Source: Abditibacteriota bacterium (lineage in GTDB: Bacteria > Armatimonadota > UBA5829). Taken from it: DNA of 40,748 bases. The position numbers and the translations under genes are program-made. Below are positions 1 through 8,081 of the stretch, piece after piece. The DNA lies in contig JAFZNQ010000045.1 of the NCBI GenBank assembly GCA_017552965.1, forward strand, positions 1 through 40,748, read 5' to 3'. The stretch's first letter is position 1. Each line of letters begins with the position of its first letter. The notes below the pieces were generated by a model, which ran no database searches, was not told the origin of the DNA, and saw only the letters and a list, made by a program, of their open reading frames with translations.

Positions 1-381
1 ACGGCTATAGCCACCGTGGACCAGAACGGCAAGGTCAAGGCCGTAGCCCCCGGCGCCACCACTATCCGGGTGAAGACCAAGGACGGCGGCTTTACCGCCA
101 AATGCAAGGTGACGGTGCAGGAGCCCGCGGTCAGTGTGGAGGGCGTGACCCTGAACAAGACCAAGGTGACTCTGGACAAGGGCGCCTCCGTGACCCTGAA
201 GGCCACCGTAGCCCCCGAAGGCGCCACCAACAAGGCGGTGACTTGGACCAGCTATGATACAAGCATAGCCACCGTGGACGCCAACGGCAAGGTAAAGGCC
301 GTAGCTCCCGGCGCCACCACTATCCGGGTGAAGACCAAGGACGGCGGCTTTACCGCCAAGTGCAAGGTCACCGTCAAATAA
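1..381 (+). CDS. Ig-like (Big_2) repeat protein, C-terminal fragment
   Basis: Open reading frame entering from the left edge in frame 1 and ending at TAA 379-381. It holds the end of one bacterial Ig-like domain and one complete one of about 83 residues. Each ends in the hallmark GGFTAKCKVTV. The repeats have the Big_2 pattern (VTGVTLNK, a glycine turn, ATVxPxxATxKxVTW, SYDxxIATVD, G.V.AVAPGxTTI.V.T). Nothing follows the last Ig domain, so there is no cell-wall sorting signal or secretion domain at the C terminus. It is very probably the end of another long secreted protein like the three downstream, since the next gene starts only 17 bases later. The true start lies outside the window. Confidence 0.85.
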   Translation, partial: TAIATVDQNGKVKAVAPGATTIRVKTKDGGFTAKCKVTVQEPAVSVEGVTLNKTKVTLDKGASVTLKATVAPEGATNKAVTWTSYDTSIATVDANGKVKAVAPGATTIRVKTKDGGFTAKCKVTVK

Positions 382-398
382 GCAAGGGAGACTAAATC

Positions 399-2663
399 AT
401 GAGCAAATTCAAACTCGGAGCTTTTGCCGCTGCGGCTCTGGCTCTTTTGGCTATAGCGGCCTGGGCTGTCACCTGGAACGGCGCCACTACCATATTTTCG
501 TCCCAGACCAGGGAAGACGAATATTATACTTCGTCGAAGGCCAACCAGAACTCCCTGCTCATAAGCACAGCCGGCACCGTGACGCTTAATGATACCATCA
601 CGGACAAGACCGGCGATTCATCCTCCGGGGACGACTGCAACTTTTACGGCATCAATTCCGGTATTATGTGCAAGGGCGGCGGCGTCACCTATATCAACGG
701 CGGCTCTGTCACCACCGGCGCCACCGGCGCCAACGGCATCTTCAGCTACGGCGGCAACAGCGGTATGAACGGAGCGGCCGGGGACGGGACCACCGTGATC
801 GTCACCGATACCGTGATCACAACTACGGGCGACTCGTCCGGCGGGATCATGACTACCGGCGGAGGCATTACCGAGGCTTATGATCTGTATATCAGCACCT
901 CGGGAACTTCGTCGGCTCCGATCCGCACCGACAGGGGCGGGGGGACTGTGACCGTGCGCGGCGGGACCTACGAATCCACCGGTGCCGGTTCTCCCGCTAT
1001 ATACAGCACCGCTGCGGTGAGCGTTGAAAACGCGAATCTTGCCACCTCCGGTTCGGAGGCCGTGGTCATAGAGGGAGCCAACTCGGTCTATCTTTCGGAG
1101 TGTTACGTTGACGGCAACAACTCCCGCCTCAACGGCCAGTCCACCACCTATGACAACGTGAAGCTGTATCAGTCCATGAGCGGGGACGCCGCTTCGGGAA
1201 CAGCTGTCTTCAACATGTACGGCGGCTCCATGATCTGCCGCAAGGGCAATATGTTCCACGTGACCAACACAGACGCGGTCATCGACCTGCAGGAGGTCAG
1301 CCTTGTCAACAGCTCCGACAACGTGCTGCTGGACGTTTCGGCGGACGCCTGGGGCACCTCGGGCAAAAACGGCGGCGCCGTGACGCTGAACGCCACAGAC
1401 CAGAATCTGGAAGGCGAGATCAGGGTGGACAGCATTTCGAGCCTGACTATGACTATGACGGGCGACACCAGCTTTTCCGGCATGATCAATACCTCCGGGA
1501 AGCAGGGAACGGTAAAGGTGGTCATGGATGAGGATACCATCTGGAAGTTGGCAGGCGACAGCTATATATCAAGCCTTTCCAAAGACGATGACGCCCTTAT
1601 CGACCTGAACGGCTACAGCCTGTACGTCAACGGCAAGCCCTATGAGCCGCCCTCGGTGGCAGTCACTGGGGTGAGCCTGAACAAAACGTCTGTCAAGCTC
1701 TCTGTCGGGGACACTTACCGCCTGACAGCGGCCGTGACCCCTTCGGGCGCAACGGATCAGAGCGTGACCTGGTCTTCGAGCGACAAGACCGTGGCCAAAG
1801 TATCCTCCGCCGGCAAGATCACGGCGGTGAGCGCAGGGACCTGCTATATCACCGTCAAGACCGTGGACGGGGGCTTCACGGCCAAATGCAAGGTGACGGT
1901 AAAAGCGGCCTCCGTACCCGTGACGGGCGTGACCCTGTCGGACGCCGATATCAAGCTGAAAAAGGGCGAGTCCGCGACTCTCACTGCGACTGTGTCCCCC
2001 TCGGACGCCACCGACAAGAACGTGACCTGGTCTTCGGACGACGCCTCCGTAGCCACCGTTTCTTCCGATGGAGTGGTGACCGCCGTGGGCGCCGGCACCG
2101 TCAAAGTGCGGGTGAAGACCAGGGACGGGGGCTTCACGGCCAAATGCAAGGTAAGGGTGACCGTGCCCGTCACAGGGGTCACTCTGAACAAAAAGGATCT
2201 GACTCTCACAAAGGGCGCCTCCGAAACTCTGACGGCGACCATAGCGCCCTCGGACGCCACCAACACAAACGTGAGCTGGAAGTCCTATGACGAGAGCGTG
2301 GCGACCATATCTGCCGACGGCACGGTGACCGCCGTGGGCGGCGGCAAGACCAAGGTGCGGGTGAAGACCAAAGACGGGGGCTTTACCGCCTACTGCTGGA
2401 TCAGGGTGAAGGTCCCCGTCACGGGCGTCACCCTTGACAAGACCTCTCTGACCATTAGCAAGGGGTCCTCCGCTGCTCTCACCGCCACGGTAGCGCCTTC
2501 GGACGCCACCAAGAAGGATCTGAAATGGAAGTCCTACGACACCTCCATCGCCACCGTTGACGCCAACGGCAGGGTGAAGGGCGTGGCCAAGGGGACCACC
2601 ACCATCCGGGTCCAGACCAAAGACGGCGACTATCGCGCCAAGTGCAAGGTGACGGTAAACTGA
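399..2663 (+). CDS. Secreted beta-helix-like protein with four C-terminal Ig-like domains
   Basis: A 754-residue protein with an N-terminal signal peptide (about residues 1-23, hydrophobic core AAAALALLAIAAWA). Residues 24 to about 415 are rich in Gly, Thr, Ser and short beta strands (YGINSGIMCKGGG, GANGIFSYGG), as in right-handed beta-helix adhesin-like proteins. Four Big_2 Ig-like domains of about 83 residues follow from about residue 420, each ending in FTAKCKV or a close variant (the third ends FTAYCWI). The start ATG at 399 has AAGGGAG eight bases upstream. Probable role is a cell-surface or secreted binding protein; the ligand is unknown. It has no recognisable anchor. It belongs to a tandem family with the genes at 2718 and 5539. 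Confidence 0.8.
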   Translation: MSKFKLGAFAAAALALLAIAAWAVTWNGATTIFSSQTREDEYYTSSKANQNSLLISTAGTVTLNDTITDKTGDSSSGDDCNFYGINSGIMCKGGGVTYINGGSVTTGATGANGIFSYGGNSGMNGAAGDGTTVIVTDTVITTTGDSSGGIMTTGGGITEAYDLYISTSGTSSAPIRTDRGGGTVTVRGGTYESTGAGSPAIYSTAAVSVENANLATSGSEAVVIEGANSVYLSECYVDGNNSRLNGQSTTYDNVKLYQSMSGDAASGTAVFNMYGGSMICRKGNMFHVTNTDAVIDLQEVSLVNSSDNVLLDVSADAWGTSGKNGGAVTLNATDQNLEGEIRVDSISSLTMTMTGDTSFSGMINTSGKQGTVKVVMDEDTIWKLAGDSYISSLSKDDDALIDLNGYSLYVNGKPYEPPSVAVTGVSLNKTSVKLSVGDTYRLTAAVTPSGATDQSVTWSSSDKTVAKVSSAGKITAVSAGTCYITVKTVDGGFTAKCKVTVKAASVPVTGVTLSDADIKLKKGESATLTATVSPSDATDKNVTWSSDDASVATVSSDGVVTAVGAGTVKVRVKTRDGGFTAKCKVRVTVPVTGVTLNKKDLTLTKGASETLTATIAPSDATNTNVSWKSYDESVATISADGTVTAVGGGKTKVRVKTKDGGFTAYCWIRVKVPVTGVTLDKTSLTISKGSSAALTATVAPSDATKKDLKWKSYDTSIATVDANGRVKGVAKGTTTIRVQTKDGDYRAKCKVTVN

Positions 2664-2670
2664 GATCATT

Positions 2671-2697
2671 AAGGCCGCGGCCTCTGGCCGCAGCCTT
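2671..2697 (+). repeat. Conserved intergenic hairpin between tandem beta-helix/Ig genes
   Basis: Inverted repeat with arms AAGGCCGCGGCC and GGCCGCAGCCTT around a TCT loop, one C-A mismatch. It starts eight bases after the stop codon and lies before the ribosome site of the next gene. There is no T-run, so it is not a classical terminator. The same hairpin, with the same mismatch, follows the next gene at 5493-5517. It could stabilise or process the transcript. Confidence 0.6.
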
Positions 2698-2717
2698 CTG
2701 CAATAAACGAGGTCATT

Positions 2718-5483
2718 ATGAAAAAAACAATGTTATTATTCCTGGCGATCCTGGCTATTGCCCTGCCGGCAATAGCCGCCGGCGCATGGGAATGGAACGG
2801 GGCCACGGAGATCACCGGCCCCACTACCCAGTCGGGCAAGACCTATTCCTCCAATACCCGGGATCAGAACGCCCTGCTCATAAGCAACGCCGGGGAGGTG
2901 ACCATCAACAACGCCACCGTCAACAAGAGCTACGGCTCCCTGCAGGCGGAGCTGTGCCGTTATTACGGCATCAACGCCGCCGTGGTGTGCGCCGGGGATG
3001 AAAAGAACTGCTCCGTGAACTTTAATCAGGGCAAGGTCACCGCCACGGGCGCCGGGGCAGCTGGCATATTCTGCTACTATGCCGACGCCTATATCGACCA
3101 ATACGAGATATCCTCGGACAAGGAACGCGGCTGCGCCGCGGAATACCTTTCCTATATGGTCCTGACCAACAGCACGGTGAAGTCCGGCTCTCCCCTGGAC
3201 TACTGCGCAGCCCTGGCTGCGGAAGACAGCAGCGCCATAGAGTTTTACAGCGGGACGGCGGAGGGCCTCTCAGGAGCTGCCGCAATATACTGCAATAACG
3301 GCGTGGTAAATGTCGATAATTCCATCGTTAAGGCCCACGAAGGCCCCGGCGTGGTCATGGAGCTGGAAAGCTCTGTAAATATGGCCGACTGCAATTTCCG
3401 GATGGAGCCCGAGAGCGAGAACCCTCCCTGCGCCGTCAAGATATACAATATCGAGGACAAGCCGCTGGAGAGCAAAGCCCTGTTCACCATGTCGGGCGGC
3501 TATCTGACCTCCCGCGATTGCTTTTACGTGAGCAACTCCAGGGCTCAGATATATCTGAACGACGTCTCTTTCCCCTTTGGCCAGACCGACACCTTCCTGT
3601 CTGCCGGTAAGTCGGAATACGGGACTCCCGGTCTGAACGGCGGCGACGTGGAGCTGAATATGTATGACCAGGAGTTCGCGGGGAACATATTCGTGGACGA
3701 CATATCCACCCTGGACATGCGCATGGATGGGCAGTCCGCCTTCGAGGGCTGCATCAACAGCAACGGCCAGGAGGGCTATGTGAAGGTGACCATGACGGAC
3801 CATTGCAGATGGGACCTCACTGCCGACAGCTATATCAGCGAGCTGGATACAGAGGACAGCCGGAACATAAGACTTAACGGCTATACCCTTTACGTCAACG
3901 GGGTCCCCTTTGACCCTTACGGCGTGACGGGGGTGGTCCTCAACAAGACCTCCGCTTCCATTACCGTGGGCGGGACCATTACTCTTGTGGCTTCCGTGAC
4001 CCCTTCCTGGGCAGCCGACAAGGCCGTGACCTGGCAGAGCTATGACAAGACCGTGGCCACCGTGGACCAGAACGGCAAGGTGAAGGGCGTAGCCCCCGGC
4101 ACCACCACCATAAGGGTCAAGACCAAGGAGGGGGGCTTCACCGCCAAATGCAAGGTGACGGTGAAGGAACCCACGGTGGCCGTAACGGGAGTGACGCTGG
4201 ATAAGACTTCCGCTTCCGTAGCAGTGGGGAAGACCGTGACGCTTACGGCCGCGGTGGCACCTTCCAACGCCACCGACAAGAAGGTGACCTGGTCAAGCTA
4301 TGACAAAAGCATAGCCACGGTGGACTCTGCGGGCAAGGTGACGGGAGTGGCTCCCGGCACTACTACCATAAGAGTGAAGACCAAGGACGGGGGCTTTACA
4401 GCCAAATGCAAGGTGACGGTGAAGGAGTCTGCCATAGCCGTAACGGGGGTGGTCCTCAACAAGACCAAGGCGACTCTGGACGCGGGGGCCACGGTGACCC
4501 TGAAGGCCACGGTAACGCCTTCCGACGCCACGGACAAGAGCGTGACCTGGCAGAGCTATGACAAGACCGTCGCCACGGTGGACGCAAACGGCAAGGTGAC
4601 GGGCATAGCGCCCGGCGCCACCACCATACGCGTCAAAACCAAGGACGGGGGCTTTACCGCCAAATGCAAGGTGACTGTGAATGAGCCCTTGGTGCCCGTA
4701 ACGGGAGTGACCCTCAACAAGACCAAGGTGACTCTGGTAATGTGGGAGACCGTGACCCTGAAGGCTACGGTATCCCCCTCGGACGCCGCCAACAAGAAGG
4801 TGACGTGGAGCAGCTACGATGCGGGCATAGCCACGGTGGACAGCTCGGGCAAGGTGACGGCCGTCTCTCCCGGCGCCACCACCATACGCGTGAAGACCAA
4901 GGACGGGGGCTTCACCGCCAAATGCAAGGTGACCGTGATCGTGCCCGAAGTGCATGTGACGGGAGTGGCTCTGGACCAGAGCTCACTGACCATTGCGGGG
5001 GGAGACTGCGCGACCCTTACGGCTACCGTATACCCTTACGACGCCACCAACCGGAAGGTGACCTGGCAGAGCTATGACGAATCCATAGCCTATGTGGATT
5101 CCGACGGCGTGGTGACGGGCTTGTTTCCCGGCGCCACCACCATACGCGTGAAGACCGAGGACGGGGGCTTTACCGCCAAGTGCAAGGTGACGGTGACGGA
5201 CCCGGTGGCTCCCGGCGCCAAGGTTGAAGGTGTGCGGCTGGACCGGACCTCCCTGACCCTGAAGTACCTGGGCAGCGAGGAAGAAACCACCGCAGTCCTG
5301 ACGGCCACGGTGCTGCCCCCCGACGCCGCCAACAAGGAAGTGACCTGGATGAGCTACGACGCCGGCATAGCCGACGTGGACCAGCGCGGCAGGGTGCGAG
5401 GTATCTCTCCCGGCACAACGACAATACGCGTCAAGACCAAGGACGGCGGCTTCACCGACAAGTGCAAGGTGACGGTCAACTGA
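2718..5483 (+). CDS. Secreted beta-helix-like protein with six C-terminal Ig-like domains
   Basis: A 921-residue protein. The signal peptide covers about residues 1-23 (MKKTMLLFLAILAIALPAIA). Residues 24-400 form a beta-rich N-terminal module sharing WNGATEITGPTTQSGKTY and YGINAAVVC with the gene at 5539. From about residue 402 there are six Big_2 Ig-like domains. The fourth has an odd MWETVTL in place of the usual G-x-T-V-T-L, and the sixth is slightly longer (LKYLGSEEETTAVL). A weak GAGGTC precedes the ATG. The leader (GCAATAA, CGAG, TCATTATG) matches that of the gene at 5539, showing that promoter-proximal and coding DNA were duplicated together. Probable secreted adhesin or glycan-binding protein; the ligand is unknown. 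Confidence 0.8.
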   Translation: MKKTMLLFLAILAIALPAIAAGAWEWNGATEITGPTTQSGKTYSSNTRDQNALLISNAGEVTINNATVNKSYGSLQAELCRYYGINAAVVCAGDEKNCSVNFNQGKVTATGAGAAGIFCYYADAYIDQYEISSDKERGCAAEYLSYMVLTNSTVKSGSPLDYCAALAAEDSSAIEFYSGTAEGLSGAAAIYCNNGVVNVDNSIVKAHEGPGVVMELESSVNMADCNFRMEPESENPPCAVKIYNIEDKPLESKALFTMSGGYLTSRDCFYVSNSRAQIYLNDVSFPFGQTDTFLSAGKSEYGTPGLNGGDVELNMYDQEFAGNIFVDDISTLDMRMDGQSAFEGCINSNGQEGYVKVTMTDHCRWDLTADSYISELDTEDSRNIRLNGYTLYVNGVPFDPYGVTGVVLNKTSASITVGGTITLVASVTPSWAADKAVTWQSYDKTVATVDQNGKVKGVAPGTTTIRVKTKEGGFTAKCKVTVKEPTVAVTGVTLDKTSASVAVGKTVTLTAAVAPSNATDKKVTWSSYDKSIATVDSAGKVTGVAPGTTTIRVKTKDGGFTAKCKVTVKESAIAVTGVVLNKTKATLDAGATVTLKATVTPSDATDKSVTWQSYDKTVATVDANGKVTGIAPGATTIRVKTKDGGFTAKCKVTVNEPLVPVTGVTLNKTKVTLVMWETVTLKATVSPSDAANKKVTWSSYDAGIATVDSSGKVTAVSPGATTIRVKTKDGGFTAKCKVTVIVPEVHVTGVALDQSSLTIAGGDCATLTATVYPYDATNRKVTWQSYDESIAYVDSDGVVTGLFPGATTIRVKTEDGGFTAKCKVTVTDPVAPGAKVEGVRLDRTSLTLKYLGSEEETTAVLTATVLPPDAANKEVTWMSYDAGIADVDQRGRVRGISPGTTTIRVKTKDGGFTDKCKVTVN

Positions 5484-5492
5484 GACCATAAC

Positions 5493-5517
5493 GGCCGCGG
5501 CCGGACAGGCCGCAGCC
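5493..5517 (+). repeat. Second copy of the conserved intergenic hairpin
   Basis: Arms GGCCGCGGCC and GGCCGCAGCC around a GGACA loop, placed after the stop of the six-Ig gene exactly as the copy at 2671-2697 follows the four-Ig gene. The loop differs but both arms, including the C-A mismatch, are the same. Confidence 0.6.
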
Positions 5518-5538
5518 TCTGCAATAAGCGAGATCATT

Positions 5539-7767
5539 ATGAGAAAAACAATGCAATTATTACTGGCGGTCTGCGCCGCGTTCGTGTTGTGCGCGGCTGC
5601 CCCGGCCGTGACCTGGAACGGGGCCACGGAGATCACCGGCCCCACTACCCAGTCGGGCAAGACCTATTTCTCCAATACCCGGGATCAGAACGCCCTGCTC
5701 ATAAGCAACGCCGGGGACGTGACCATCAACAACGCCACCATCAACAAGAGCTACGGCTCCCTGCAGGCGGAGCTGTGCCGCTATTACGGCATCAATTCCG
5801 CCGTGGTGTGCAACGGCTATGAAAAAAAATGCTCCGTGGAGTTCAACAAGGGTACCATAACAGCCACCGGCGCCCATGCTGCCGGCATCCTGTGCTACTA
5901 CGCCGATGCGTGGCTGGACCATTACACCATTTCTTCGGACAAGGACCGGGGCGTTGCCGCGGAGGTGATGTCCTGTATCTATTTGACCTCCAGCAAGGTC
6001 ACCTCCAAATCGCCTTTGAGCTACTGCGGAGCCCTGGCGGCGGAGGGCGGCAGCGCCATTGACTTCTGTGAAGGGACGGCAGAGGGCCTCTCCGCTGCTC
6101 CCGCAATATACTGCGGCATCGGCCAGGTAAGCGTGCGGGATTCCTGCGTCAAGTCCCACGAAGGCCCCGCCATAGTCCAGGAGGCCGGGAGCGAGGTATA
6201 TCTGTCCGGCTGTCCTCTTCTGGTGGAGCCGGAGAGCGAGAACCCTCCCTTTGCCGTGAAGATATACAACGAGACGGCGGAATATGACGGCACGGCGTCC
6301 TTATTCAGCATGAAAGACGGATACGTTAAAGGTTCCGACCTGTTTTACGTGACCAACGCCAAGGCTCAGATATTCCTGGAAAACACGAATCTCATGCCTC
6401 TTGACGGGACCACCTTCCTGGCAGCCGGGGCTTCGGAATACGGGACCGACGGACACAACGGCGCCGACGTGGAGCTGAATATGTATTACCAGCAGGGCGG
6501 CGGCGATATATTCGTGGACGGCATATCTTCCCTGAATATGCTCCTGGACGGGCAGTCCCTGTTTTCCGGCAGCATCAACAAATACGGCCAGGAGGGCTAT
6601 GTGAAGGTGACCGTGAACAGCCTGAGCACCTGGGAGCTCACCGATGACAGCTATATCAGCGAGCTGGATATCAGGGGCAGCTACAACATCAACCTCAACG
6701 GCCATACCCTTTACATAGACGGAGTCCCCTTTGACCCCGCCGCCCACGTGACCGGCGTCACCCTGAACAAGACCTCCGTTACCCTGAAAACAGGCGAGAC
6801 CGTGACCCTCGAGGCCACCGTGGCTCCTTCCTTCGCAGCCAACAAGGAAGTGATCTGGCAGAGCTACGATACCGCCATAGCCACGGTGGACAAGAACGGC
6901 AAGGTGAGGGCCGTGGGCGCCGGCACTACCACCATAAGGGCCAAGACCAAGGACGGGGGCTTTACTGCCAAATGCAAGGTGACGGTGAAGGACCCGGTGA
7001 TCCCCGTGACGGGCGTGGCCCTGGATAAGACCAAGGTGACCGTGGACAAGGGGAAGACCGTCACTCTCGCCGCCACGGTATCTCCTTCCAACGCCACCGA
7101 CAAGAAGGTGACCTGGTCAAGCTATGACAAGGCCATAGCCACGGTGGACTCTGCGGGCAAGGTGACGGGAGTGGCTCCCGGCACTACTACCATAAGAGTG
7201 AAGACCAGGGACGGGGGCTTTACCGCCAAATGCAAGGTGACGGTAAAGGAACCCACGGTGGCCGTAACGGGAGTGACGCTGGATAAGACTTCCGCTTCCG
7301 TAGCAGTGGGGAAGACCGTGACGCTTACGGCCGCGGTGGCGCCTTCCAACGCCACCAATAAGACCGTGAGCTGGACCAGCTATGACAAGGCCATAGCCAC
7401 GGTGGACTCTGCGGGCAAGGTGACGGGAGTGGCTCCCGGCACCACCACCATCCGGGTCAAGACCAAGGACGGGGGCTTTACAGCCAAATGCAAGGTGACG
7501 GTGAAGGAGTCTGCCATAGCCGTAACGGGCGTGGCTCTCAATAAGACCTCCGCCACGGTGACCACGGGCGGGACCCTGACCCTGAAGGCCACGGTGGCGC
7601 CCTCCGACGCCGCCAACAAGAAGGTGACCTGGTCGAGCTACGATACGAGCATAGCCACGGTGGACAGCTCCGGCAAGGTGACGGGAGTGGCTCCCGGCAC
7701 CACCACCATCCGGGTCAAGACCAAGGACGGAGGCTTTACCGCCAAATGCAAGGTGACCGTGAAATAA
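5539..7767 (+). CDS. Secreted beta-helix-like protein with four C-terminal Ig-like domains
   Basis: A 742-residue paralogue of the gene at 2718. Signal peptide about residues 1-23 (LLLAVCAAFVLCAAAPA), beta-rich module to about residue 400, then four Big_2 domains. Long stretches of DNA match the neighbour. The unit beginning EPTVAVTGVTLDKTSASVAVG and running into ESAIAVTGV occurs in both genes almost without change (about 4167-4445 and 7246-7520), a sign of recent duplication or gene conversion. The gene is followed by a strong intrinsic terminator, so it is probably last in the tandem cluster transcript. Role: probable surface or secreted binding protein, ligand unknown. Confidence 0.8.
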   Translation: MRKTMQLLLAVCAAFVLCAAAPAVTWNGATEITGPTTQSGKTYFSNTRDQNALLISNAGDVTINNATINKSYGSLQAELCRYYGINSAVVCNGYEKKCSVEFNKGTITATGAHAAGILCYYADAWLDHYTISSDKDRGVAAEVMSCIYLTSSKVTSKSPLSYCGALAAEGGSAIDFCEGTAEGLSAAPAIYCGIGQVSVRDSCVKSHEGPAIVQEAGSEVYLSGCPLLVEPESENPPFAVKIYNETAEYDGTASLFSMKDGYVKGSDLFYVTNAKAQIFLENTNLMPLDGTTFLAAGASEYGTDGHNGADVELNMYYQQGGGDIFVDGISSLNMLLDGQSLFSGSINKYGQEGYVKVTVNSLSTWELTDDSYISELDIRGSYNINLNGHTLYIDGVPFDPAAHVTGVTLNKTSVTLKTGETVTLEATVAPSFAANKEVIWQSYDTAIATVDKNGKVRAVGAGTTTIRAKTKDGGFTAKCKVTVKDPVIPVTGVALDKTKVTVDKGKTVTLAATVSPSNATDKKVTWSSYDKAIATVDSAGKVTGVAPGTTTIRVKTRDGGFTAKCKVTVKEPTVAVTGVTLDKTSASVAVGKTVTLTAAVAPSNATNKTVSWTSYDKAIATVDSAGKVTGVAPGTTTIRVKTKDGGFTAKCKVTVKESAIAVTGVALNKTSATVTTGGTLTLKATVAPSDAANKKVTWSSYDTSIATVDSSGKVTGVAPGTTTIRVKTKDGGFTAKCKVTVK

Positions 7768-7822
7768 AAAGGGATCTCTTGTGTGATATACGGCAGCTGC
7801 CGGCAAAACCGGCAGTAAGTGT

Positions 7823-7850
7823 AAAAAAAGCGGCATTGCGCCGCTTTTTT
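7823..7850 (+). terminator. Intrinsic terminator after tandem Ig/beta-helix genes
   Basis: A-run, then stem GCGGC (7830-7834), loop ATTGC, stem GCCGC (7840-7844), then six T. The A- and T-runs also pair. It lies 56 bases after the stop at 7767. Confidence 0.85.
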
Positions 7851-7985
7851 ATTTGTTCTGCGCCTGTAAGGCTCATTTGATGAATTCAGCGTTTACAAGA
7901 GCATAGCCGTTTTTGTATTGTGGCGGTGTCAACAAGTATCTGAAAAAACCGGCTTATCCGGCGGTCCCGGCCGCCTTGATCCGGC

Positions 7986-8014
7986 TTGCTTTTTTCGAAA
8001 AAACAGTATATACT
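7986..8014 (+). promoter_or_regulatory. Possible promoter of the five-Ig gene
   Basis: TTGCTT (7986-7991), a 17-base spacer and TATACT (8009-8014) in an AT-rich stretch. A GGGCCGC/GCGGCC hairpin (about 8036-8057) lies in the leader just before the ribosome site. The rest of the 7851-8081 gap holds a second imperfect hairpin (GGCGG/CCGCC, about 7961-7975) followed by a T-run. Confidence 0.4.
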
Positions 8015-8081
8015 ATATATACCATAAAAAAAAAGGGCCGCTTCAGCTCTTGCGGCCGGACGTGAAAAGAGGATGCGACAC

